The notes beneath the pieces are model-generated. The model was not told the DNA's origin and did no database searches. It saw only the letters and a program-made list of their open reading frames with translations. Below are positions 44,856 to 54,730 of a stretch of 57,441 nt of DNA, one piece after another. This stretch comes from Cyclobacterium xiamenense (GTDB lineage Bacteria > Bacteroidota > Bacteroidia > Cytophagales > Cyclobacteriaceae), in assembly GCF_009467825.1 (NCBI RefSeq), contig NZ_WIOK01000031.1:1-57441 (forward strand), given 5' to 3'. A program made the position numbers and the translations under genes. Numbering within the stretch: position 1 is the stretch's first letter; the number at the start of each line of letters is the position of its first letter.

Positions 44856-44876
44856 CGTTACGTAGATCACGTAACG
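44856..44876. promoter_or_regulatory. Palindromic operator candidate upstream of the ATPase gene
   Basis: Perfect inverted repeat CGTTACGT-AGATC-ACGTAACG (8-bp arms, 5-base spacer), 13 bases before the ATG at 44890. The following TATATCACGAAATATGA contains a partial copy (TATCACG). The position overlaps the promoter/ribosome-binding region, as for a repressor site. Confidence 0.6.
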
Positions 44877-44889
44877 TATATCACGAAAT

Positions 44890-46011
44890 ATGAGAAAGCC
44901 TGCCAATCCATTTGTCCTTAGCGGTTACCACAGTCCCGCCTATTTCTGCAACCGGAAAAGGGAGTTGGCCTGGTTGGAGGAACAATTTAGCAACGAACGT
45001 AACGCAGTGATTTATGCCTACCGCAGGATGGGCAAAACTGCCCTTATAAAGCAGTTTTTCTATTACCTGGAAAAAGAAAAAAGGGCCAAAACGGTGTTTG
45101 TGGACTTACTGGGCACGAGCAGCATGCAAGAAGCCAACAAAAAACTGGCAAATGCCATTCTTCAGCAGTTTGAAAACCTACATACCGGACTAGGCAAAAA
45201 AATGCTGGCCATGCTCAGTTCATTGGGCGCAACCATTAGTATGGATCCCATTAGTGGTGCACCTCAGATTTCCCTTGGATTGGTTCAGGCCTCCGAGGCA
45301 GAACGCTCCATGGAAGCCATTGGCACCTTTCTTAAAGAGCTAAAACAGCCCGTCGTCGTCGCTATTGACGAATTTCAACAAATCACTTCTTATACCAGGC
45401 AAAATGCCGAAGCGATTTTCCGGTCCTGGACGCAAGAATTTCCCATGATACGTTTTATTTTCAGTGGCAGTCATCGGCATATGATGCAAACCATGTTTAC
45501 CGACCATGGACGCCCTTTTTATAATAGTGCGCAGCTCTGGTCCTTGGAGTCCATAGACAAGACGGACTATGCTGTATTTATCCGGGCATTTTTCAAAAAA
45601 GTAAACCTCGAAATCAGTAAACCGCTGCTGGATGACATCTTTGCCTGGTGTCGCATGCAAACCTATTATGTACAGCTTATCTGCAACAAACTCTATGGCA
45701 GAAAGCAGGTCATTGGCGAGAAACTACTTTCGGAGGTGAAGCAGGAAATTATACAACAGGAAGCACCGCTTTTTGGCACCTACCAGCAATTGTTAACTGA
45801 TTTTCAGTGGAGGACATTGAAAGCCATCGCCTTACAAGAAATCGTACCCTCCCCCACGGCTCAGGAATTCATTGCCAAATATAACCTTGGTGCTGCCAGT
45901 TCAGTAAGTACAGCCCTTCAGTTACTGGTAAAAAAAGAGTTTGTTGTTTATCAAAACGATCATTACCGCCTTCACGACACCTTATTAATGAGGTGGCTAC
46001 AGCAACTTTAA
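44890..46011 (+). CDS. AAA/STAND-type ATPase (archaeal-ATPase-like)
   Basis: 373 residues of the PF01637-like ATPase group. Walker A reads YAYRRMGKT (42-50), with alanine where the first glycine is usual; Walker B is VVVAIDEFQQI (D160-E161); sensor block FIFSGSHRHMM near 190-200. The C terminus is helical with a winged-helix-like end (FVVYQNDHYRLHDTLLMRWL). Such ATPases are common in mobile or defence contexts with unknown targets. It interrupts the duplicated cas4 unit and has its own palindromic operator. Confidence 0.85.
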   Translation: MRKPANPFVLSGYHSPAYFCNRKRELAWLEEQFSNERNAVIYAYRRMGKTALIKQFFYYLEKEKRAKTVFVDLLGTSSMQEANKKLANAILQQFENLHTGLGKKMLAMLSSLGATISMDPISGAPQISLGLVQASEAERSMEAIGTFLKELKQPVVVAIDEFQQITSYTRQNAEAIFRSWTQEFPMIRFIFSGSHRHMMQTMFTDHGRPFYNSAQLWSLESIDKTDYAVFIRAFFKKVNLEISKPLLDDIFAWCRMQTYYVQLICNKLYGRKQVIGEKLLSEVKQEIIQQEAPLFGTYQQLLTDFQWRTLKAIALQEIVPSPTAQEFIAKYNLGAASSVSTALQLLVKKEFVVYQNDHYRLHDTLLMRWLQQL

Positions 46012-46033
46012 TACGCCTGATTTAGCGCAATAA

Positions 46034-46543
46034 TTGAATACCACCGGCACGCATATCGCCTATCTCCACACCTGCCACCGCAAACTTTGGCTCTTTGCCC
46101 ATGGCATTCGGATGGAGCACACCTCGGATATCGTGGCCGAGGGCAAACTTATTGGAGAGACAAGCTATTCCGACCGGACCAAGAAATACACCGAACTGGA
46201 ATTAAACGGCATCAAAATCGACTTTTACGAAGCCAAAAACAAAGTCATTCACGAAGTCAAGAAAACCGATAAGGTAGAACGGGCGCATATCGCCCAGGTA
46301 AAGTATTACCTGTATATGCTGTCAAAAAATGGAATCGAAGGGGCCAGTGCCTTGCTTGAATACCCCAAAATGCGGCAAACCCAAATTGTGGAATGGGAAG
46401 AAGGAGATGAAGCTTTGGTAAGTACCTATATTCAGGAAGCTACCGCCATTATCAATCAGCCCTACTGCCCTCCGTTGGTTAGACTCTCCATCTGCAAAAA
46501 ATGTAGCTACTATGATTTTTGCTACGCGGGAGAGGAGAGATAA
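46034..46543 (+). CDS. cas4: Cas4 exonuclease, copy 2
   Basis: 169 residues, about 90% identical to copy 1 and with the same residues: C14, EVKK, Q88, and C154/C157/C163 (ICKKCSYYDFC). It also begins with TTG. It is followed by the intact pRiA4b ORF-3-like gene and then cas1 and cas2, so this is probably the native operon copy. Confidence 0.9.
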   Translation: MNTTGTHIAYLHTCHRKLWLFAHGIRMEHTSDIVAEGKLIGETSYSDRTKKYTELELNGIKIDFYEAKNKVIHEVKKTDKVERAHIAQVKYYLYMLSKNGIEGASALLEYPKMRQTQIVEWEEGDEALVSTYIQEATAIINQPYCPPLVRLSICKKCSYYDFCYAGEER

Positions 46544-46667
46544 TCGGTGAACGGGTAATTAGGTGTGGGGTAAACAGTTAATGAAGGGATGTTTGCGAAC
46601 AACCAATTTGCAAATAAGAACCATATGGAAGAAATAAGAAAACCAATAAATTAAATCAAAGAACCTT

Positions 46668-47228
46668 ATGTTGCTCCAACTAAAAGTCCAAATCAAAGGA
46701 ATCTCCAAACCTCCTGTATGGCGCAGGCTGTTGGTTCCGGATCATTTTACGTTCAGTCGCTTACATGAAGTTATCCAAGCTGCATTTGGATGGGAGGATT
46801 ACCATTTATACCAATTCTCACCCAAGGGCTATGGTTCTAAACCCCAAATCGGTGTGGAAGGAGACGAATGGGAAGAGGAAGAAACGAAAAATGCCGAAAA
46901 AATAACCTTGAACAAATACCTTCGCATGGAAGGGCAGACCTTTACCTATATCTACGACTTTGGAGATGACTGGACACATACCATTCTGGTAGAAAAGTTA
47001 ATCGATAAAAAAGCCTTCCGGGCTGAATTATTGGCCGGAAAAGGCACCTGCCCTCCCGAGGACTGTGGAGGCATATGGGGATATGAAAACCTCCAAGAAG
47101 CGCTTGCCGACCCTAAACATGAAATGCACGAGGAGATGCGGGAATGGCTAGGTCTTGAAACGGTTGAAAACTGGGACCCCAATTTCTTCGACCTGGAAAC
47201 GTCCAAAGTCACTGTCTCCACTGTATAA
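46668..47228 (+). CDS. pRiA4b ORF-3-like protein between cas4 and cas1
   Basis: 186 residues: LLQLKVQIKGISKPPVWRR at the start, TFSRLHEVIQAAFGWEDYHLYQF, YIYDFGDDWTHTILVEK near 98-114, PPEDCGGIWGYENL near 125-138. Family function is unknown. It lies 124 bases after cas4 and 36 before cas1 in the same orientation, so it is placed inside the adaptation module; whether it acts in adaptation is not known. Confidence 0.88.
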   Translation: MLLQLKVQIKGISKPPVWRRLLVPDHFTFSRLHEVIQAAFGWEDYHLYQFSPKGYGSKPQIGVEGDEWEEEETKNAEKITLNKYLRMEGQTFTYIYDFGDDWTHTILVEKLIDKKAFRAELLAGKGTCPPEDCGGIWGYENLQEALADPKHEMHEEMREWLGLETVENWDPNFFDLETSKVTVSTV

Positions 47229-47264
47229 CGGGTCAATCCTCATCCCCACCCCTCAATCCTGATA

Positions 47265-48269
47265 ATGAAAAAAACCTATTACCTCTTCAACCCCGGCAGG
47301 CTTAGCCGAAAGGATTTCACATTGAAATTCACGCCTGTAGACGAGTCGGGAAAGGAAGGAACGCCCAAGTACATTCCGGTGGAGGGTGTCTCGGACCTGT
47401 ATTGCTTTGGCAGCCTGGATGCCAATTCGGCCTTGTATAATTTTTTGGGGAAAGCTGGCATCAGCGTGCATTTCTTTGATTATTACGAACATTATACGGG
47501 AAGCTTTCAACCCAAAGAATATTTGCTGGCCGGCAAGATGCAAATCCAACAGACCCTGCATTATTCTCAGGCGGATAGCCGATTGAAAATTGCCAGGAAA
47601 TTTGTCGAAGGGGCTGCATTCAATATCAGCAAAAACCTGAAGTACTACCAAAACCGGGGCAAAGACCTGGAAAACTCGCTTAAGAAAATTACCCAGTTTA
47701 GTATGCTTATAAATGGCTCCGGTGATATTCCTTCTTTGATGGGGGTAGAGGGGAATATCCGGCAGGAATATTACCGGGCCTTTGACCTGATCTTGAAAGA
47801 CCATGCCATGGAGGGCCGGAGCAAGCAGCCGCCCTTGAATGAGGTAAACGCGTTGATATCCTTTGGCAATATGATGTGCTATACGCTTTGCCTGGATCAA
47901 ATTTACCATACCCAGTTAAATCCCACGATCAGTTTTCTTCACGAACCCGGGTACAGAAGGTACTCTTTGGCGCTGGACCTGGCGGAGATATTCAAGCCCA
48001 TTCTGGTGGATCGAACCATCTTCCGGGTATTGAACAAACGAGAAGTCAAATCCAAGGACTTTGATTTTCATGTCAACAAGGTGATTTTGAAGGAAAGCGG
48101 CAAAAAAGCCTTTATCCGGGCATTTGAAGAACGGCTGAATGAAACCATCAAACATAGAACCTTGAAAAAACAAGTAAGCTACAAGTATCTGGTCAAACTG
48201 GAATGCTACAAGCTCAGCAAACACCTGCTGGGAATGGAAACGTATCAGCCATTTAAGGTTTGGTGGTAG
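47265..48269 (+). CDS. cas1: CRISPR-associated integrase Cas1 (type I-B-like)
   Basis: 334 residues. Integrates new spacers together with Cas2. Metal residues E162 (LMGVEGNIRQEYY), H226 (SFLHEPGYRRYSL) and D238/E241 (LDLAEIFKP) are present. The N-terminal region with GRLSRKDFTLKF and YIPVEGVSDLYCFG and the C-terminal KKQVSYKYLVKLECYKLSKHLLG fit type I-B Cas1. It appears intact, unlike cas7. Confidence 0.93.
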   Translation: MKKTYYLFNPGRLSRKDFTLKFTPVDESGKEGTPKYIPVEGVSDLYCFGSLDANSALYNFLGKAGISVHFFDYYEHYTGSFQPKEYLLAGKMQIQQTLHYSQADSRLKIARKFVEGAAFNISKNLKYYQNRGKDLENSLKKITQFSMLINGSGDIPSLMGVEGNIRQEYYRAFDLILKDHAMEGRSKQPPLNEVNALISFGNMMCYTLCLDQIYHTQLNPTISFLHEPGYRRYSLALDLAEIFKPILVDRTIFRVLNKREVKSKDFDFHVNKVILKESGKKAFIRAFEERLNETIKHRTLKKQVSYKYLVKLECYKLSKHLLGMETYQPFKVWW

Positions 48270-48418
48270 GCTGGTATGGGTGGTAAACGAGGGGTAAAAA
48301 ATTCCGTCCTGAAAAACACAGGCTAAAGGAAGAAATGGGCAGGGAAACCATCTCCTTCCAAAAAAAACAAAAAAAGAAATGGCACCCCCACCACTTCATC
48401 AACTATCACGTATCAACT

Positions 48419-48682
48419 ATGTACATCATCCTCGTATACGATATCGGTGAAAAGCGCGTTGGCAAGATGCTCAAACTTTGCCGGCGGTACCTGAATTGGA
48501 TCCAGAATTCGGTTTTTGAAGGCGAGATAACCGAAGTAAAGCTAAAGCAGCTGGTGCATAGTGCCCGGCTGATTATGGAGGAAGAAACGGACAGTTTGAT
48601 TCTATTCAAGAGCAGGGAACAGAATTGGCTGGAAAAGGAAATCATCGGGCAGGACAAAAACGACTTGGATACATTTATTTAA
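48419..48682 (+). CDS. cas2: CRISPR-associated Cas2
   Basis: 87 residues. ATG at 48419 chosen because the ferredoxin-like fold starts directly (MYIILVYDIGEKRVGKML) with the conserved YD; an upstream ATG at 48335 would add a K/Q/H-rich stretch unlike Cas2. Other blocks: CRRYLNWIQNSVFEGEI and ETDSLILFKS. It completes the adaptation complex with Cas1 and lies directly before the leader. Confidence 0.92.
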   Translation: MYIILVYDIGEKRVGKMLKLCRRYLNWIQNSVFEGEITEVKLKQLVHSARLIMEEETDSLILFKSREQNWLEKEIIGQDKNDLDTFI

Positions 48683-48895
48683 GGGGTTTGGTTGTCGATG
48701 AACGCGTTTTTGACACGATGTAGCCTCCCTCGCTGGATCATCTGCTTTACATGACCTTTTTTACGCCTATTCCTTGGGTTGTCGAAGGTCGGGCAAAATC
48801 GGGTTATTGCCGATCGACGACGCAAGAAGCCAAAAACCCGTGCCTGAACCCTTATTTTTAGAGGAATTTGGCCTATTTTTGCATTTCGCCCAACG
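48683..48895 (+). promoter_or_regulatory. CRISPR leader region
   Basis: 213 bases between cas2 and the first repeat, without any gene. It is AT-rich near the repeat (TTATTTTTAGAGGAATTTGGCC...) as leaders are. Position relative to cas2 and the 3' ATTGAAAT handles place the promoter and the integration site here. Confidence 0.7.
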
Positions 48896-51800
48896 GCCTT
48901 AATCGCACCATACAGGAATTGAAATAAAAAGCCGCAGAGGAAAAAAAGAAGTTGGCGGAAGCCTTAATCGCACCATACAGGAATTGAAATTTTCCGGTTT
49001 GGTTCTCACCATTCAGGAGGCTGTGGCCTTAATCGCACCATACAGGAATTGAAATTAGAGAATTGCTTTGATCTCTTTGAGGTCGCTTTTACCTTAATCG
49101 CACCATACAGGAATTGAAATGGATCTCCACCTCTACCTGGTCAAATAGCCGGAAATACCTTAATCGCACCATACAGGAATTGAAATCCGCAGATACAAAA
49201 CTAGCTATATTTATAGGTGTTTCCTTAATCGCACCATACAGGAATTGAAATTTTTAACTAGCAGATAACCACAACTAAATTTAAACAGCCTTAATCGCAC
49301 CATACAGGAATTGAAATATACAGCAGGCCCCCGGACAAATGCCTGTAACGCCCCCTTAATCGCACCATACAGGAATTGAAATAAGATCAAAAACCCGTTT
49401 ACGCTACGGAGGCGTTTCCCCTTAATCGCACCATACAGGAATTGAAATACAGTTTTCAAATGTATTGTAATTACCTCTTTCAATCCCTTAATCGCACCAT
49501 ACAGGAATTGAAATAGCAGTAAGCAAGGACACAGACGATACAAGAACGGGCCCTTAATCGCACCATACAGGAATTGAAATATCAGTTTAAATCCGGGGCT
49601 ATATCCGAAAAGGAATCCCTTAATCGCACCATACAGGAATTGAAATAAAAATACATACGAAGGGTTGGCTGTTGCGGTTAGCCCTTAATCGCACCATACA
49701 GGAATTGAAATAGCACCGTATCCTGGACAATGGACGTTTCCGGGGATGCCCTTAATCGCACCATACAGGAATTGAAATAATCCTGGGTCCATACTACAGC
49801 TATTTTTTACGATGCCCTTAATCGCACCATACAGGAATTGAAATCTGGCACAGCCTACCTATCAGGATGGGCAGCTATACCCTTAATCGCACCATACAGG
49901 AATTGAAATTGTAATTAGCATGGATAGGGTTTTTCAATCTGTGCGGCCCTTAATCGCACCATACAGGAATTGAAATACGAAGGAACGACAGGTACTATAA
50001 TATTAGCTATTAACCCTTAATCGCACCATACAGGAATTGAAATAGCAGGTGAGCGACCTGCAGCAGGTACAGTACGCGCCCCTTAATCGCACCATACAGG
50101 AATTGAAATACGACGATACCCGGCAGCTCCAGGCGGTACTCAGCCCCCTTAATCGCACCATACAGGAATTGAAATCGGGTACCGGAGCCGCATCTGGAAC
50201 CTGGTAGACAATCCCTTAATCGCACCATACAGGAATTGAAATAAGTTGGCGTAGATGAAATGAATGGTTTTTATAGTTCCCTTAATCGCACCATACAGGA
50301 ATTGAAATACATTAGTATCTTCGAAATCAATAAAATGTTTTGCGCCCTTAATCGCACCATACAGGAATTGAAATCGGATAGAAAATCTTTGTCCCAGCTG
50401 CATTTTGGATTCCCTTAATCGCACCATACAGGAATTGAAATATTTTGGATTGACCCGGAAACCGGAAACCTTTGCATGCCCTTAATCGCACCATACAGGA
50501 ATTGAAATTGCCTCACTGGGAGGACAACACGATTGCGGTTTGGAACCCTTAATCGCACCATACAGGAATTGAAATGCCCCTAACGGATTAATCGATCTTT
50601 GGGCCCAGGTGCCCTTAATCGCACCATACAGGAATTGAAATATTAGTACCGGGATCAATAAACCCGGAGAATATAGGCCCTTAATCGCACCATACAGGAA
50701 TTGAAATACGATTGCTAAATGAGAACCTTTTACTTGTGATGGACCCTTAATCGCACCATACAGGAATTGAAATTCCGGAAATTGATGAATTCAGGAATGA
50801 AATGTGGGACCCTTAATCGCACCATACAGGAATTGAAATACCGTTTGCAACGATTGCACACCTAAAAACTGTGTGGCCCTTAATCGCACCATACAGGAAT
50901 TGAAATGTTCCTGAAACGGTTGCAGGAAAGGTTAGGTAGTTTTCCCTTAATCGCACCATACAGGAATTGAAATATATTTAACTTCTTCATTTTGGGTTTT
51001 GTTGTACGGCCCTTAATCGCACCATACAGGAATTGAAATATGTAAGAGTGAAAGTGCTTTTGATTGGCAATGGAAGTCCCTTAATCGCACCATACAGGAA
51101 TTGAAATATTAAAGCGAGACCTTAAAAAATGGGAATCCATTAACCCTTAATCGCACCATACAGGAATTGAAATTAGATAGCGTTTTTGATTTCTTTGAGT
51201 TCTGCTTTACCCTTAATCGCACCATACAGGAATTGAAATTAAGAACAATTTGACACATAGTTCCTACGGACAATTCCCTTAATCGCACCATACAGGAATT
51301 GAAATTTATTTCGCAGATCATTGACAGGGCCAGCGATGCACCCCTTAATCGCACCATACAGGAATTGAAATAAAAGTGTTATCCGTGCCGCCTCGCAAAA
51401 TGTAGGGCCCTTAATCGCACCATACAGGAATTGAAATAAGTACCTGCAAAGTTGCTTTCTATGTCGTAATCTGCCCTTAATCGCACCATACAGGAATTGA
51501 AATATGATTCAAAGAAGTTTTCCCCCGAATCTAACCCTTGCCCTTAATCGCACCATACAGGAATTGAAATAGTGATGCACGTGAAATACTTCAATCCTGT
51601 TTCAGGCCCTTAATCGCACCATACAGGAATTGAAATATAGCTTTTCGTTTCAAACCCTTTTGTGTAGTCAAACCCTTAATCGCACCATACAGGAATTGAA
51701 ATATCGAAAATCAAACGAAACCCGAACAACCCCAGGGTGCCCTTAATCGCACCATACAGGAATTGAAATCGGATTTTGAAGACGAAGCGGGGGGAGAATC

Positions 51801-54339
51801 CGAGGCCCTTAATCGCACCATACAGGAATTGAAATTAAGGGGGTAAACATTTGAACCTCAATAGGTTGCAACCCTTAATCGCACCATACAGGAATTGAAA
51901 TATCAAACCGGGATAGCGGCTATCGAGGTATCGATTACCCTTAATCGCACCATACAGGAATTGAAATTTTTTTTTATTTAGTTTTTAGTTTCACATTTTA
52001 TTTCCCTTAATCGCACCATACAGGAATTGAAATATATTTACCCATTTGACATTTGCCGGGGTAACGAGACCCTTAATCGCACCATACAGGAATTGAAATA
52101 CGTATTTTGTAGAGCAAATTTTAAATAGCATGGGTCCCTTAATCGCACCATACAGGAATTGAAATTGCGCTGGATTGGTCCGGCAAACTAGATATTTCCG
52201 ACCCTTAATCGCACCATACAGGAATTGAAATATCCTACGATGGTCGCATTGCTGGGATGGGTGGAACCCCTTAATCGCACCATACAGGAATTGAAATACC
52301 GAAGCCTTGTGGTACTTTGCCGGGGCGCCGTTGCCCTTAATCGCACCATACAGGAATTGAAATATGATTCAAAGAAGTTTTCCCCCGAATCTAACCCTTG
52401 CCCTTAATCGCACCATACAGGAATTGAAATACGCGAAAGTTGAGGATTTCGCTCCGCGCGTTGCGGTCCCTTAATCGCACCATACAGGAATTGAAATAAG
52501 ACTCCGCAGCGTTTCAGATACAAGCCGAAAACGCCCTTAATCGCACCATACAGGAATTGAAATATTCGCTTTGTCAGGTGGATAATATCCGTGATTTCGC
52601 CCTTAATCGCACCATACAGGAATTGAAATGCATCTACAAGGATGAAAAGGACCAGTACGATCTGGCCCTTAATCGCACCATACAGGAATTGAAATAAAGA
52701 AATACGCCGACATTGCACAGGGGACGCTATTCCCTTAATCGCACCATACAGGAATTGAAATAACCAAAGGACCTTACCATTTTCACCGTCCGATATCCCC
52801 TTAATCGCACCATACAGGAATTGAAATTCACTTCCCTGCTGTATCTTGAGTGCTTCCTCGTACCCTTAATCGCACCATACAGGAATTGAAATTACCTCAA
52901 AGTTTTCGCCTTCGTAATCCTTTTCACCCTTAATCGCACCATACAGGAATTGAAATAGCAGGATATAAGGCAGGTGTTCCGGTTGATACGGGCCCTTAAT
53001 CGCACCATACAGGAATTGAAATTAATTGAAGACGACAAACACGCCTGGAATACATTCACCCTTAATCGCACCATACAGGAATTGAAATTTAACTGAATAT
53101 CGTAGTACATATCCCGGCTAACTTCCCTTAATCGCACCATACAGGAATTGAAATATTTCGAGATAGGACTGGAAAGCGTTGGTTTTAATCCCCTTAATCG
53201 CACCATACAGGAATTGAAATATTCTTTTTTTGCCGGTGCCTGAAAAAGGGGCTTAACCCTTAATCGCACCATACAGGAATTGAAATTGGGTAGCGTGTCA
53301 GGGATGTCTGCGACCGATCCCGTCCCTTAATCGCACCATACAGGAATTGAAATTCACTTCCCTGCTGTATCTTGAGTGCTTCCTCGTACCCTTAATCGCA
53401 CCATACAGGAATTGAAATCGGGATACCTGCAGCAGGGATACAGCCGGTCGCGGGCCCTTAATCGCACCATACAGGAATTGAAATTCTCTTTAAGACGTTC
53501 CTTTCCTTGATTCTCTACTTCCCTTAATCGCACCATACAGGAATTGAAATAGAATCGGGCAAAATAAGCAGGATCGCATGGTATGTTCCCTTAATCGCAC
53601 CATACAGGAATTGAAATTGATCCAGGTGATGCAGTGGCGCATCATGACCTTTTTCCTTAATCGCACCATACAGGAATTGAAATATTCTTGGATTTCATTT
53701 TTGTCTAAGATTAATTTTGTCCTTAATCGCACCATACAGGAATTGAAATCAGCATGATCGGGTTGTTCCGGTACTCGGTCAGGTCTCCTTAATCGCACCA
53801 TACAGGAATTGAAATACCATGAAAGTAAACATCAAAAATGCCGCTCCGATTTCCTTAATCGCACCATACAGGAATTGAAATAAGCTAAAGGATTTTCAAA
53901 AATACATACTTCCAAAGGCCCTTAATCGCACCATACAGGAATTGAAATAAAATTACACAAGGTGGAGGCGGAGGTGGTGCCGGTGCCCTTAATCGCACCA
54001 TACAGGAATTGAAATAAATTGCGCTTTCACCGTATCGGATGCAGCCTGTTTCCCTTAATCGCACCATACAGGAATTGAAATTGGTATAAAATAGCCGGTT
54101 TTTTCGTGTTTTTAATTCCCTTAATCGCACCATACAGGAATTGAAATCCCAGGGCGTCAGCACCACCAGGCGGATTCGGAACCCCTTAATCGCACCATAC
54201 AGGAATTGAAATTGGCATCCCTGTTTTCTTTTCGGTATTGCTCACGTACCCTTAATCGCACCATACAGGAATTGAAATACGACTGCAGGGGTGGGCTCAG
54301 GCTCGGGGGAGGAACCCTTAATCGCACCATACAGGAATT
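48896..54339 (+). CRISPR. Type I-B-like CRISPR array, about 83 repeats
   Basis: I counted 83 repeats (82 complete and one truncated) with 82 spacers. The 30-base repeat begins CCCTTAATCG, has GCACCATACAGG in the middle and ends with the handle ATTGAAAT; units repeat about every 65-67 bases and spacers are 34-37 bases long. Leader-proximal repeats 1-7 carry G, A or T instead of C at the first position, and repeats 73-76 carry T. Two spacers occur twice: 51504-51540 equals 52364-52400, and 52828-52862 equals 53354-53388. The last repeat (54315-54339) is cut off after GGAATT. Frames inside the array that encode repeated FQFLYGAIKG-like peptides are repeat translations, not genes. Confidence 0.97.
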
Positions 54340-54405
54340 AGGACCGAGCGTTAAAAAAAGCCCCGGTGAGGCTTTTTAGCGAGGGGCCAGACCGTAGCGC
54401 CGGAC
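54339..54405. repeat. Small interspersed element, copy 1, at the end of the CRISPR array
   Basis: Begins TAGGACCG, has TAGCGAGG near 54377 and AGACCG near 54389. It replaces the last 5 bases of the final CRISPR repeat. A GAAAT motif lies shortly after it (54410-54418, GAAATGAAATTG), resembling the missing repeat end. Confidence 0.6.
54353..54377 (+). terminator. Terminator hairpin after the CRISPR array
   Basis: AAAAAAAGCC (54353-54362) pairs with GGCTTTTT (54370-54377) around a 7-base loop, with A-run before and T-run after, so it can work in both directions. Lies within the small element. Confidence 0.65.
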
Positions 54406-54447
54406 TGTGAAATGAAATTGTCTCTCCTGCCGCACCCTACAAAAAAC

Positions 54448-54511
54448 TAGGACCGGGTCCCAAAAACAAACCGATGCGGCGCTCTAGCGAGGTATCTGAC
54501 CGAAGGACCGA
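54448..54511. repeat. Small interspersed element, copy 2
   Basis: Same anchors as copy 1 in the same order (TAGGACCG, TAGCGAGG, TGACCG) over about 64 bases, but without the terminator hairpin. The remaining 54512-54730 shows no gene. Confidence 0.6.
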
Positions 54512-54730
54512 TCCATATACCCTTTTTTTCCAACCTTTCCCTGCGGAAAGGGTATCCGAAAGCAGCCAAACCCTCCCTTTCGCTATACCGAAAAGAATTC
54601 CGCAGGCGAGGCAAGCCTCTGCCTTCAAAGCCAATTCCTCCAATCACTCCATCCCAGCACAAAAAACGAAATCCCATAAAAATCCGCTTATCCGGCATTT
54701 TTTGGGACCCGTGTACCGAATACCAGCAAC

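Noticed and set aside
49211-54166. Several minus-strand ORFs with repeated FQFLYGAIKG or FNSCMVRLR peptides inside the CRISPR array
   Set aside because: These are translations of the CRISPR repeat in frames without stops, not genes.
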